NCBI GenBank assembly: GCA_024583055.1
Contig: CP102145.1
Span: 2,046,001 to 2,110,000 of the forward strand
Origin: Streptococcus suis
Lineage (GTDB): Bacteria; Bacillota; Bacilli; Lactobacillales; Streptococcaceae
Direction: 5' to 3'
Length of the DNA: 64,000 bases
The translations under genes and the position numbers were made by a program. Shown here in pieces: positions 29,984 to 37,893 of this stretch (the stretch's first letter is position 1; every line of letters begins with the position of its first letter). The notes beneath the pieces are model-generated. The model made no database searches, had not been told where the DNA came from, and saw only the letters and a list, made by a program, of their open reading frames with translations.

Positions 29984-30707
29984 CAAATATATTGCCCACG
30001 CAGGCATTGCTAGCCGACGCAAGGCTGAGGAATTGATCAAGCAGGGGTTGGTGACTGTCAATGGTCAGGTGGTGCGTGAATTGGGAACTGTCATCAAGTC
30101 TGGTGACAGGGTTGAGGTAGAAGGCCAGCCTATTTACAATGAAGAGAAGGTCTATTACCTGCTCAACAAGCCTCGTGGAGTGATTTCCAGCGTATCGGAC
30201 GACAAGGGTAGAAAGACGGTCGTAGACCTTTTGCCTACGGTCAAGGAACGGATTTATCCTGTGGGTCGTCTGGACTGGGATACATCAGGTGTCCTGATTT
30301 TGACCAACGATGGAGATTTCACAGACGAGATGATTCACCCGCGCAATGAGATTGATAAGGTCTATCTGGCGCATGTCAAGGGGGTTGCCAATAAGGACGT
30401 TCTTCGTCCCTTGACCCGTGGAGTGGTCATTGACGGTAAGAAAACCAAGCCAGCTGTCTATGAGATTATCAAGGTGGACCCTGTCAAGAACCGATCGGTG
30501 GTCGAATTGACTATCCATGAGGGGCGCAATCACCAGGTTAAGAAGATGTTTGAAGCGGTTGGTCTACAGGTGGACAAGCTGTCTCGGACTCGTTTTGGTA
30601 ATCTAGACTTGACAGGTCTGCGTCCAGGTGAGTACCGCAAGCTCAATAAGAAGGACATCAGCAAGCTCCATACCATGGCTGTTACCAAGCCAGCTAAGAA
30701 GAAATGA
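29973..30707 (+). CDS. rluB: 23S rRNA pseudouridine synthase RluB-like
   Basis: A 244-residue RsuA-family pseudouridine synthase that modifies 23S rRNA near position 2605 in characterised homologues. An S4 domain (residues 1-60, [21 protein letters not shown]) precedes the catalytic domain, with the nucleophilic Asp in [17 protein letters not shown]. The downstream [11 protein letters not shown] is conserved. The scpA-scpB-rluB order is typical of Firmicutes. It overlaps yidD by 4 nt. Confidence 0.94.
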   Translation: MRINKYIAHAGIASRRKAEELIKQGLVTVNGQVVRELGTVIKSGDRVEVEGQPIYNEEKVYYLLNKPRGVISSVSDDKGRKTVVDLLPTVKERIYPVGRLDWDTSGVLILTNDGDFTDEMIHPRNEIDKVYLAHVKGVANKDVLRPLTRGVVIDGKKTKPAVYEIIKVDPVKNRSVVELTIHEGRNHQVKKMFEAVGLQVDKLSRTRFGNLDLTGLRPGEYRKLNKKDISKLHTMAVTKPAKKK

Positions 30708-30940
30708 CCAGGCTCATCATCGGCCTGGTCCGGCTGTACCAACGATTTATCTCTCCCCTCTTTCCACCGTCTTGCCGTTATCGACCTACCTGCTCGGCCT
30801 ATATGATTGTGGCCTTGCAGAAGCACGGCTCAAAGGGATTCTTGATGGGCCTGGCCCGTATTGGGCGCTGTCATCCCTTTGTGGAAGGTGGTGAAGATCC
30901 AGTACCGGACCATTTTAGCCTGAGAAGAAATAAAGTATGA
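30704..30940 (+). CDS. yidD: membrane protein insertion efficiency factor YidD
   Basis: A 78-residue amphipathic membrane-associated protein that assists YidC. The signature is complete: [20 protein letters not shown], then [15 protein letters not shown]. The start ATG 30704 overlaps the rluB stop by 4 nt. An IS30 element follows almost immediately, so the native 3' flank and terminator are displaced. Confidence 0.95.
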   Translation: MTRLIIGLVRLYQRFISPLFPPSCRYRPTCSAYMIVALQKHGSKGFLMGLARIGRCHPFVEGGEDPVPDHFSLRRNKV

Positions 30941-30941
30941 A

Positions 30942-32022
30942 AAGGTGTAAAAAAGGCAAATTTCAATTCCGAGTTAGCCACCTATAAGAAATTCTCTCGG
31001 TGACTTGTAGCCCAAACATTTTTTGGGATAGTTATTGATCCAATTTTCGATAAAAGCGACTTCTTTCGGGGTCGTTTTTGTGGTTCCTTTCGGCAACCAT
31101 CGTCGGATAAGCCTATTGTGATTCTCGTTCGTGCCTCTCTCCCAAGAGGAATAAGGGTGAGCGTAGTAGATATGTTCCTTCAGAAACACTTCTGACAAAC
31201 GACTAAACTCGGTTCCATTATCTGTAGTAATGGATTTGATTTGGAACTCCTTCAAGACGATTTTCAAGGCCTGATTCACAGCCTCAGCCGATTTATTTGG
31301 AATCAATCGAATGATTTGGTGGCGACTTCTCCTGTCCGTCAAGACCAAAAGGCATTTGTTTCTCGCTCTCGTCAATAGAACCGTGTCAATTTCATAGTGT
31401 CCAAGCTCCAGTCGAAGATTGATCACCTCTGGCCGCTCTTCAATTGACTTTCCAGCAGGCTTAAAGTTTGGACTCGCCTGTTTTTTAGTAGTCCTCCCTT
31501 TTCTAGGATAAAGCATATCCTTCTTGGTCAAGCCGAGATGCCCCTTGTGAATCCAGTAGTAGATGGTTGAAATCCCCACATTGATGTCCTTGGTTCTAAC
31601 CATCATTTCAGGCGAGAATTTTTCCATATTGTAGTGCCGAATTTTATCAGCGAGTTCCTTTGTTAAGCTCAGTTTTCTAACGGACTTTTTCCGATTTTTC
31701 TCATACAGATTTTGGGCATAATCAGCGGAATAGAGTTTTTTGAAGCGACCTTTTCGGACTTGTTGTAGGGTCGTCCCTCGTATCACTTCATTGTGAATGG
31801 TCTGCGGAGCCTTTCCCAATAAGCGAGCGATTTCCCGATTGGATTTCCCTTCGCCTTTCCACCGTTCAATTTGTCTGCGGTTTTCGATTGTCAAATGTTT
31901 TCCTTTTGGTGTATAATGTGTATGCATCTCCGTGTCTTCCTACCTTGTGTTTGTGGTGAACTACAAGTATAACACGGAGGTGTTTTCTTTTACCTACAAG
32001 GAACTTTCATTTGTCAACAGGT
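30942..32022 (-). mobile_element. IS30-family insertion sequence
   Basis: About 1.08 kb with one transposase gene. Imperfect terminal inverted repeats are visible: the left end contains GGCAAATTTCAATTCC, and the right end, read on the minus strand, TGACAAATGAAAGTTCC. The exact ends and target duplication could not be fixed. It lies right behind yidD and in front of a terminator hairpin and the trmL leader. Confidence 0.85.
30974..31927 (-). CDS. IS30-family transposase
   Basis: A 317-residue DDE transposase, apparently intact. The N-terminal helix-turn-helix contains KSNREIARLLGKAPQTIHNEV (read in part). The catalytic core has Asp in YEIDTVLL, Asp in TTDNGTEF, and Glu in RGTNENHNRLIR, the typical IS30 DDE spacing. 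The length matches the family (about 310-350). The leader is about 90 nt long, from 31928 to the element end. Confidence 0.95.
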   Translation of the reverse strand: MHTHYTPKGKHLTIENRRQIERWKGEGKSNREIARLLGKAPQTIHNEVIRGTTLQQVRKGRFKKLYSADYAQNLYEKNRKKSVRKLSLTKELADKIRHYNMEKFSPEMMVRTKDINVGISTIYYWIHKGHLGLTKKDMLYPRKGRTTKKQASPNFKPAGKSIEERPEVINLRLELGHYEIDTVLLTRARNKCLLVLTDRRSRHQIIRLIPNKSAEAVNQALKIVLKEFQIKSITTDNGTEFSRLSEVFLKEHIYYAHPYSSWERGTNENHNRLIRRWLPKGTTKTTPKEVAFIENWINNYPKKCLGYKSPREFLIGG

Positions 32023-32120
32023 ACCCTTGAACCTGTTTTGTTGGCTCAGCCAAGGCTCTCATTCGCCTTGGTAAACCAGCCTAACAGGTCCAAGCCTGTT
32101 AACAAACGAAACCAGAACAG

Positions 32121-32152
32121 ACAGCTGAACCAGTTGAAACAGCTGTTTTTTG
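32121..32152 (+). terminator. displaced terminator downstream of IS30
   Basis: ACAGCTG / CAGCTGT hairpin followed by T6. No plus-strand gene lies directly before it except yidD across the IS, so it was probably the terminator of the murI-yidD operon before the insertion. The preceding 32016-32090 also holds nested AACAGGT / ACCTGTT and CCAAGG / CCTTGG inverted repeats. Confidence 0.55.
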
Positions 32153-32237
32153 GCTAGGTTGGGGTGGCTAACTTCATTATAGAACTTTCGAAAGGTGTAA
32201 AAAATAGCGAAAAATGGTGATTTTTGGGAATAAATCC

Positions 32238-32267
32238 TTGACAGAGGCATCAACTGAGCGGTATAAT
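32238..32267 (+). promoter_or_regulatory. trmL leader promoter
   Basis: Consensus TTGACA (32238-32243), 18-nt spacer, TATAAT (32262-32267). Transcription should start near 32274. Confidence 0.85.
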
Positions 32268-32273
32268 AGTAAC

Positions 32274-32380
32274 ACGATTTCATTGATTTAACTCAAACCT
32301 GTTGTGAGTTAAGTGAATGAATCATCATTCACCATGCTGTTTGCTGAGCTTGACTCCGGGCAGTGTGGCATTTTTTTTAC
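32274..32380 (+). ncRNA. leader or small RNA with terminator upstream of trmL
   Basis: Two perfect 7-bp hairpins (TTAACTC / GAGTTAA and GTGAATG / CATTCAC) are followed by a terminator-like stem ATGCTGTTTGCT / GGCAGTGTGGCAT with one bulge, and then T8 at about 32373-32380. The terminator lies 20 nt before the trmL start. Transcription would therefore end before the gene unless read-through is regulated. It is either an attenuator leader or a small RNA of about 105 nt. No known riboswitch class was recognised. Confidence 0.5.
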
Positions 32381-32400
32381 TTGAAATGAGATGAAAGATA

Positions 32401-32943
32401 ATGAATATCGAAGAATTGCACTACAAAGAAGAAACAGCTAAAAACCACGTCGTTCTGTTTGAGCCACAAATTCCCCAGAATACGGGCAATATCGCCCGGA
32501 CCTGTGCTGCGACCAACAGTCCTCTGCACATTATCAAGCCCATGGGTTTTCCTATTGATGATAGCAAGATGAAACGAGCTGGTCTTGATTACTGGGACAA
32601 GCTGGACGTACGTTTTTATGAAAATTTAGATGAATTTATGACCTACGCCAGCCAGCATGGCCAGGTACATCTGGTGTCAAAATTCGCTGATAAGACCTAT
32701 TCCAACCAGTCCTATCAGGAGGGAATCCATTATTTTCTTTTTGGGCGTGAGGACAAGGGCCTGCCAGAAGAATTCATGCGCCAGTATCCAGAACAGGCTA
32801 TCCGCATTCCCATGAACGATGAGCATGTCCGTAGCCTCAATGTATCCAATACAGTCTGCATGATTGTCTATGAAGCCCTGCGTCAGCAGGAATTTGCAGG
32901 CCTTGACCTGGTCCATACCTATGAAGGGGACAAACTCAAATAA
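32401..32943 (+). CDS. trmL: tRNA (cytidine(34)-2'-O)-methyltransferase TrmL
   Basis: A 180-residue SPOUT methyltransferase that methylates the wobble position of tRNA-Leu. Motif 1 is [17 protein letters not shown] (residues 20-36), motif 2 is [12 protein letters not shown], and motif 3 is [18 protein letters not shown]. It is full length for the CspR/TrmL group. The ribosome-binding site is weak (GATGAAAG). A leader with its own terminator precedes it, and a terminator follows it. Confidence 0.94.
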   Translation: MNIEELHYKEETAKNHVVLFEPQIPQNTGNIARTCAATNSPLHIIKPMGFPIDDSKMKRAGLDYWDKLDVRFYENLDEFMTYASQHGQVHLVSKFADKTYSNQSYQEGIHYFLFGREDKGLPEEFMRQYPEQAIRIPMNDEHVRSLNVSNTVCMIVYEALRQQEFAGLDLVHTYEGDKLK

Positions 32944-32959
32944 TGTGATATCATTACCA

Positions 32960-32985
32960 AAGTCTTGCAGAGGCAAGGCTTTTTT
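32960..32985 (+). terminator. trmL terminator
   Basis: AGTCTTGC / GCAAGGCT hairpin followed by T5. The 3' arm overlaps the presumed promoter of the ribU leader. Confidence 0.75.
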
Positions 32986-33000
32986 GGTATCATTAAATAG

Positions 33001-33335
33001 TCTTCAGGGCAGGGTGAAATTCCCGACCGGCAGTGATTTTGTTAAGACAGTTTCTCTATTTTGAAAATTTTTCTTTGAGGGCGGCAGCAGGAGCGACCGA
33101 AGGTCGCAAGTCCGACGCTTGTCGCCGTGGTGAAAGTTATCCTATTTTTGAATAGGATGACAGGGGATTTTCGAGACCTTAGGCTCGAAAATAAGTCATG
33201 AAACCGAAGGTTTGCTGACGTCCCCACCACCTTAGACAAGTGTCAAAAAAGAAATTATCTAGTAAATAAGTCTGCGAGCGCAAGCTGATGTGGTGCAATT
33301 CCACAACCGACAGTACAGTCTGGATGGGAGAAGAC
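33001..33335 (+). promoter_or_regulatory. FMN riboswitch with enlarged variable loop
   Basis: The 5' half carries the conserved words TCTTCAGGGCAGGGTGAAAT and TCCCGACCGGCAGTGAT. The 3' half carries TCTGCGAGCGCAAGCTGATG, CCGACAGTACAGTCTGGATG and GGGAGAAGA. P1 is TCTTC / GAAGA. Together they form a full FMN aptamer, except that about 200 nt separate the two halves. A likely promoter is TTGCAG (32965), 17 nt, TATCAT (32988). Downstream, GGCC / GGCC and CAATTTT / AAAATTG hairpins (33343-33388) probably form the terminator or the site that hides the ribosome-binding site. Confidence 0.93.
33090..33250 (+). repeat. structured intergenic repeat (family 2, copy B) inside riboswitch
   Basis: It begins GGAGCGACC. 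The outer stem GACGCTTGTC (33114-33123) pairs with GACAAGTGTC (33235-33244). GTGGTG (33127-33132) pairs with CACCAC (33225-33230). The inner hairpin is ATTTTCGAG / CTCGAAAAT (33167-33192) around the loop ACCTTAGG. Copy A at 19861-20066 has the same loop and layout but different stem sequences, so the stems covary. The element sits in the variable arm of the FMN aptamer. Confidence 0.7.
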
Positions 33336-33399
33336 GAAGTAGTTGGCCTCGGCCTGCTCTTTTGGCCTTCTTCAATTTTCAAAAATTGGAGGAACCTTT

Positions 33400-33957
33400 A
33401 TGACAAACACACGCAAAATGACGATTATCGCCATTCTCTCAGCAGTATCTTTTCTGCTCATGTACTTGAAATTTCCGCTGATTCCAACAGCTAATTTCCT
33501 GGAAGTGGACTTTTCAATCGTACCCATTCTCTTTGGTCTCTTGATGCTGGATCTGAAATCAAGCTTTGCGATTCTTTTCATCCGGACCTTGCTCAAGTTG
33601 ATTTTGAACAACCAAGGTGCATCGACCATTATTGGTCTGCCAATGAATATTGCAGCTATGTCAGTCTTCATTCTAGCTGTGGCCTACATTTGGAAAAAAG
33701 ACCAGACAGTGAAAAATTATATGAAAACAGCAGCTGTGGCAACTATTGCATCGACCTTGGTTATGCTGGTCATGAACTATGTTTATGCTGTGCCAGTCTA
33801 TGCGACCTTTGCAGGCTTCGATATCAAACAAATTCTAGGACTTGGCAACTATCTCTTTGCCATGGTCCTTCCCTTCAACCTCTTGCAGGGAATCGTGCTG
33901 TCGCTGGCTTTCTATGTATGTTACAAGGCAGCCCAGCCAATTTTAAAGAAAGTTTAA
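33400..33957 (+). CDS. ribU: riboflavin ECF transporter substrate-binding subunit
   Basis: A 185-residue S component with about six membrane helices, which captures riboflavin and works with the shared EcfA-A'-T module encoded elsewhere. The start is ATG 33400 after TTGGAGGAACC; an in-frame start at 33343 would lie inside the riboswitch expression platform. The FMN riboswitch upstream is direct support for the substrate. The family pattern FLEVDFSIVPILFGLLML near residue 35 is present. Confidence 0.94.
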   Translation: MTNTRKMTIIAILSAVSFLLMYLKFPLIPTANFLEVDFSIVPILFGLLMLDLKSSFAILFIRTLLKLILNNQGASTIIGLPMNIAAMSVFILAVAYIWKKDQTVKNYMKTAAVATIASTLVMLVMNYVYAVPVYATFAGFDIKQILGLGNYLFAMVLPFNLLQGIVLSLAFYVCYKAAQPILKKV

Positions 33958-33980
33958 CCATTCTATGGTAAACTAAATAC

Positions 33981-34634
33981 ATGAAAAACAAACAAACACA
34001 TTTACGAAACGCATCTTTTTTGGCCCTGGCCTTTGTTATTCTAGGCTATACGGTCAAATTTTATCCAGAGGCAGTCGCAGGCTTTGACACGGCAATTCAG
34101 ACACTTGTCCGTGGCAATCTACCTAGCACTGCCAGCCAGTTTTGGACCTCGATTACGGTTCTTGGAAATACAGTGATTATTCTGACTATTTCCTTGCTCC
34201 TTGCAGCTTTCTTCTATTTTTATAAAAAGTGGAAGATGGAGGCTTCCTTGATTCTTGCTAGTTTTGCGGTTATGGGGGTGGCATCAACAGCCCTGAAATA
34301 TGTCTACCAACGGCCGCGCCCTAGTATTGAATGGTTAATCGATACGATTGGTTATTCCTATCCTAGCTGGCACACTGCCTCGACCATGATGATTGCAGGA
34401 GCGGTGGTTATCATTATTCAGCAACGAATGAAGAAGGGAGCACTAAAGCTCTTGCTTCAAGCTGGTCTGCTCATTTTAGCGGCTCTAGTTGCGATTTCAA
34501 GGATTTACATCGGCGTTCATTTTCCAACAGACATTATCGGTGGTTGGCTGTTGGCAGGCTTTCTGCTGTCAGTCCTCTATCCTTTCTATGATCAAAAACG
34601 CTTCGAATGGCGTTTTCAGAGTAAACAAAAATAA
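33981..34634 (+). CDS. PAP2-family phosphatase
   Basis: A 217-residue integral membrane phosphatase with about six helices. The three catalytic motifs are intact: KYVYQRPRP (KX6RP), SYPSWHTAS (the PSGH-like motif with catalytic His) and SRIYIGVHFPTDIIGG (SRX5HX3D). It may dephosphorylate undecaprenyl pyrophosphate or a phosphatidate-type lipid outside the membrane. It lies 23 nt after ribU and may share its transcript. Confidence 0.93.
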   Translation: MKNKQTHLRNASFLALAFVILGYTVKFYPEAVAGFDTAIQTLVRGNLPSTASQFWTSITVLGNTVIILTISLLLAAFFYFYKKWKMEASLILASFAVMGVASTALKYVYQRPRPSIEWLIDTIGYSYPSWHTASTMMIAGAVVIIIQQRMKKGALKLLLQAGLLILAALVAISRIYIGVHFPTDIIGGWLLAGFLLSVLYPFYDQKRFEWRFQSKQK

Positions 34635-34662
34635 TAAGCGAGGCTCCTGCCTCGCTTATTTG
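34633..34662. terminator. bidirectional terminator, PAP2 gene / acyltransferase gene
   Basis: AATAAGCGAGGC-TCCT-GCCTCGCTTATT, a perfect 12-bp stem overlapping the last base pairs of the PAP2 stop codon. Confidence 0.85.
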
Positions 34663-34676
34663 CTTTCAACAATGGT

Positions 34677-36497
34677 CTATTTATTCTTAATCGGTCCGTT
34701 TTCTGCTTCTTTTAGAGCTTCTTGAACCGTTTGGGCAAAGAGTTGTCCACCTTCATTGATGGTGCTTGGTTCGCTACCAAAATGAATATTGTCTGTGCCG
34801 GCCCAAATCTGAGGATTTTGCTTGGCAACGGCATTCCAATCAGCCACGGTGATAAAGTCATAATCCTTGGCTAATTGACGAATGTAACGCGCATGTTTTT
34901 CAGCTATTGGGTCATCGTACGTAGCAGAGTTACCATCGTAGGGGGTCACTAGAATCAAGCGGTAACCATTCGGCAGGATATCAACCATTTTCTTCAGCTC
35001 TTCCTGGTAATTGGTGACCACATTGGCACCGGTTGCTACCACAACATTTTTCAAGAGTGTTCCATTGTCAATATTGGTCTGCAGGATTTCGTTAGCCTGG
35101 ATGGTATTCCGGCTCTTCTCCGCATCAATCATAGCATCAGGCAGGGCTGCTTGTAGGTGCTCGCTTGCTCGAAGTGTCACAGAATCACCGATAATGGTCA
35201 CTCCGTCTGTGATATCAAAATGGCTGGCTTTTCCCTTTTCGGCAAAGTTTTTGGTCTGTGTCATGCGGGTATCTGCCTGCTTGAGGCTTTCCACCATAAG
35301 CGAATGGTCTAAATCACCGAGTTTTGGAACAAACAAACTAATGCCTAAGGTAAGCAAGCTGAGAACACCGAACGTTATAGTCAACCATTTGGTATAGGGA
35401 ACTAAATCAATTTCCAGACCAAAGAGTTTTCCCGTCCTGCCTGCAATGTAAGGCTCTAGCACATAGTAGGATAGGCTAGCCATCAGCAGTGTCACAAGCA
35501 AGGTCAGTCCAACGGCCAGAAGGTGGTTGGAAATCAGTTGATTGAAGATAATGTAGAGGGGCCAGTGGAAAAGGTAGATACCGTAGGAAATATCCGCCAG
35601 AAACTGGATAGCTGCCGGCTCCTTCACGTTTGCTGTCTTTTCGTGTAAGATTCTAGCCGCAAGAATCATGGCACAGGTTGCCAGACTTGAGAGGAAGAAA
35701 CCGAAAAGATAGGTGAAAATCGAATCAAACCGTAGGAAGAAGAGGAGGAGGGCTTCTAAGCCCAGACCACTTGAGAAAACCAATAGGGTCTTCCGTAAAT
35801 CCCATTGTTGCATCATTTTCTGGAAACCGGTAGTAGTGTGCTTGATGCCTACGATGGTCGCAAGCAGGCTCCCCATAAAGAAGGGGAAGGAGTGAGCTAG
35901 GGTAGAGAAGTAAATCCTAGAATAGCTTGTGACAAAGAAGCTAGAAATAAACATTCCAAAGAAGCTAAGGACAAATAGGAGGCCTGAACTGAGGAAAATA
36001 GTTCCTCTAAGTTGTCCTACAGACCTGGCTTGCCGCGTTATCCACCAGAGGGCTAGCCCCCAGATGATGTAGAATTGGACTTCAATTGCAAGGGTCCAGG
36101 TGTGAACAAAGAGATGGGGGGTAAATTGATTTTCGTATCCACCACCGGCCAAAATTTCATAGATGTTGGTCATAAAGCCCAGAGCAGCTGTGATTTGCCG
36201 TCCGATATTGGCTGTAAAATCATTACGAATCAGGAGAGCCAGGGGTGTGACGGTCAGAATCAGCAGGACCAAAGGTGGGAAAATACGGTACAAGCGCCGT
36301 TTTAGAAAGGCCTTGAAATCGAACTCCTTGTCGGTATGAAATTGGTCAATAATCAGGGCAGTCGTCAGATAGCCGGATAGGGTGAAGAAGAGGTCAACTC
36401 CGACAAAGCCTCCAGAGAAGTATTTGATGTAAAAATGATAGAGCAGGACCATTACCAGTCCTAGCACTCGAATTGTTGAAAACCATTTAATCCTCAT
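34677..36497 (-). CDS. OatA-like membrane acyltransferase with SGNH domain
   Basis: A 606-residue two-domain protein. The N-terminal acyltransferase-3 domain (about 1-380, 10-11 helices) has RVLGLVMVLLYHFY with the conserved His, and FVGVDLFFTLSGYL. The C-terminal extracytoplasmic SGNH domain has IIGDSVTLRASEHL (nucleophile Ser) and DNIHFG (catalytic Asp and His). This is the plan of peptidoglycan O-acetyltransferase OatA, which gives lysozyme resistance. A teichoic acid or capsule acceptor is also possible. It overlaps the upstream MORN gene by 11 nt. Confidence 0.9.
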   Translation of the reverse strand: MRIKWFSTIRVLGLVMVLLYHFYIKYFSGGFVGVDLFFTLSGYLTTALIIDQFHTDKEFDFKAFLKRRLYRIFPPLVLLILTVTPLALLIRNDFTANIGRQITAALGFMTNIYEILAGGGYENQFTPHLFVHTWTLAIEVQFYIIWGLALWWITRQARSVGQLRGTIFLSSGLLFVLSFFGMFISSFFVTSYSRIYFSTLAHSFPFFMGSLLATIVGIKHTTTGFQKMMQQWDLRKTLLVFSSGLGLEALLLFFLRFDSIFTYLFGFFLSSLATCAMILAARILHEKTANVKEPAAIQFLADISYGIYLFHWPLYIIFNQLISNHLLAVGLTLLVTLLMASLSYYVLEPYIAGRTGKLFGLEIDLVPYTKWLTITFGVLSLLTLGISLFVPKLGDLDHSLMVESLKQADTRMTQTKNFAEKGKASHFDITDGVTIIGDSVTLRASEHLQAALPDAMIDAEKSRNTIQANEILQTNIDNGTLLKNVVVATGANVVTNYQEELKKMVDILPNGYRLILVTPYDGNSATYDDPIAEKHARYIRQLAKDYDFITVADWNAVAKQNPQIWAGTDNIHFGSEPSTINEGGQLFAQTVQEALKEAENGPIKNK

Positions 36498-36903
36498 GTT
36501 GATAAATCCCCTGCTTAAACGTTCCTTCGTAGACTGATTTTGCCTTGGTTGTTAGTTTACCTTTTCCATCAGCCAGGCCATTGACAAATCGTCCTGAATA
36601 GCTCCAACCATCTTTTGAAGTGAAGGTTCCCTGACCATTGAAACTGCCATTTTTAAACTGTCCTTCATAGGTATCTCCATTTTCAAAGGTCAGCTTGCCC
36701 TTACCGTCCATTTTATTAGCCAAGACGGCGCCGCTATACTTGATTTTACCGTCATCTAGGGTCAAGGTTCGTTGGCTGGGAATGCGTCCGATAAAGACGG
36801 AAATCAGGCAGATTAGGATAAATAGGAGTGTCAACCGTTCGATATTTTGCCTTGTGAGGAAGGCCTTCCAATCTTCTGGAAGCGAATAATGCATGCTTTT
36901 CAT
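36487..36903 (-). CDS. MORN-repeat membrane-anchored protein
   Basis: A 138-residue protein with an N-terminal cytoplasmic stretch, a membrane helix (about 23-42, LTLLFILICLISVFIG), then at least three and probably four MORN repeats (GKGKLTFENGDTYEGQFKNG, GQGTFTSKDGWSYSGRF, GKGKLTTKAKSVYEGTF), presumably outside the cell. Its 3' end overlaps the OatA-like gene by 11 nt, so the two are translated together. A joint envelope role is inferred. The function of bacterial MORN proteins is largely unknown. Confidence 0.85.
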   Translation of the reverse strand: MKSMHYSLPEDWKAFLTRQNIERLTLLFILICLISVFIGRIPSQRTLTLDDGKIKYSGAVLANKMDGKGKLTFENGDTYEGQFKNGSFNGQGTFTSKDGWSYSGRFVNGLADGKGKLTTKAKSVYEGTFKQGIYQHED

Positions 36904-36987
36904 GTCTTGTCCCTTACTAGAATAGATTCGCCTACTATTTTACCATTTTTTCTCATATATTACAAAAATGTTACGTAATTCCTCTGC

Positions 36988-37407
36988 TTATTTTAGCCGT
37001 TCCAACCAATCCTTGCAGCCCTGGCTGACCATTTGATAGGTTTCCTCGAAATCCCCTGTGTACCAAGGGTCGGGAACGGATCTGTCGGCAAATTGGTAGA
37101 TTTTATCTTGGGCAGAAGTAGGAGCCATCTTTTTTAAGTCACGGACATTGTTGCTGTCCATGCCGATGATATAGTCAAATTCCTCAAAATCCGCTGCTGA
37201 AACCTGCTGAGATGTCTTACTACTACTGTAGGGAATCTGGTATTTTTTGAAAATCTTCTGGGTTCCCGGATAGATAGGATTGCCGTGTTCCCAGCCTGAT
37301 GTGGCACGGCTTTCGATGTGGTAGTCGTCGGTCAAGGCTTTCATGACAAATTCAGCCATGGGACTGCGACAGATATTTCCAAGACAGACAAATGCAATTT
37401 TTTTCAT
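36988..37407 (-). CDS. low-molecular-weight protein-tyrosine phosphatase
   Basis: A 139-residue cytosolic phosphatase. The P-loop is CLGNICRSP (residues 8-16, Cys8 nucleophile and Arg14). The general-acid Asp is in VPDPWYTG (about 111). The length is typical. In streptococci such enzymes act on tyrosine-phosphorylated proteins, including capsule regulators. It is not in a capsule locus here. It ends 84 nt before the MORN gene start on the same strand. ATG 37407 follows AAAGGAAAATC. Confidence 0.94.
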   Translation of the reverse strand: MKKIAFVCLGNICRSPMAEFVMKALTDDYHIESRATSGWEHGNPIYPGTQKIFKKYQIPYSSSKTSQQVSAADFEEFDYIIGMDSNNVRDLKKMAPTSAQDKIYQFADRSVPDPWYTGDFEETYQMVSQGCKDWLERLK

Positions 37408-37458
37408 GATTTTCCTTTCACTTCACAAGAAAAGGCAACCGAAGTTACCTTAGCATGT

Positions 37459-37692
37459 TTATTTTTCGTCCTTGTCAAAAGCGTTTTTGATACCGTTGAC
37501 AGCACCTTCGAGGCCGTCTTTAGCATCTTCTACAAAGCCCTTGGCATCTTCGACCAACTCTTTAGCTTTGCCGAGCCCTTTTTCAACAAGACCTTCCGCT
37601 TCAAGCTCTTTATCACCTGTCAATTTGCCCAAGCCCTCTTTGACAGAACCAGTCAATTGATCTAATTTAGCACCGAATTTTTCTTCTGACAT
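37459..37692 (-). CDS. CsbD-family stress protein (first copy)
   Basis: A 77-residue hydrophilic helical protein of the CsbD type: [29 protein letters not shown], read in two parts, followed by Lys/Asp/Glu-rich helix repeats ([14 protein letters not shown]). The start ATG 37692 has GGAGG 5 nt upstream; an in-frame ATG four codons earlier overlaps that site. A paralogue lies at 38690-38896, so the two flank dpr. CsbD is a general-stress protein in Bacillus; its molecular function is unknown. Confidence 0.88.
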   Translation of the reverse strand: MSEEKFGAKLDQLTGSVKEGLGKLTGDKELEAEGLVEKGLGKAKELVEDAKGFVEDAKDGLEGAVNGIKNAFDKDEK

Positions 37693-37754
37693 ATGAACCT
37701 CCAATAGATGTTATAGGGAGTGATGGGAGAAATTCCCACGTGTTGACTATCTAT

Positions 37755-37792
37755 AGAATACCTTAAATATCCTCATTTTGCAAGCGCTTTGC
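37755..37792 (-). promoter_or_regulatory. csbD (first copy) promoter with cre-like site
   Basis: Minus-strand TTGCAA (37783-37778), 17-nt spacer, TATTCT (37760-37755). A TGCAAGCGCTTTGC word (37779-37792) overlaps the -35. It fits the CcpA cre consensus at 12 of 14 positions, so carbon control is possible. Confidence 0.55.
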
Positions 37793-37829
37793 TTGTCTAA
37801 AAATGGACTTCTCACTAGAGGGTAATTAG

Positions 37830-37866
37830 TTGCACATTTATTGAAATAACATTATAATAAATATAA
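37830..37866 (+). promoter_or_regulatory. dpr promoter with PerR box
   Basis: TTGCAC (37830-37835), 17-nt spacer, TATAAT (37853-37858). TTATAATAAATATAA (37852-37866) covers the -10 and matches the PerR consensus TTATAATNATTATAA at all but one defined position. Peroxide-inducible, iron-linked control of dpr is predicted. Confidence 0.85.
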
Positions 37867-37893
37867 ATAAAAAAAAGAAAGAAGGTTTCTTTT

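Noticed and set aside
32016..32100. Possible T-box or tRNA-like structure from AACAGGT/ACCTGTT repeats
   Set aside because: The repeats pair in several ways but there is no T-box sequence, cloverleaf or CCA end; likely IS flank and old terminator.
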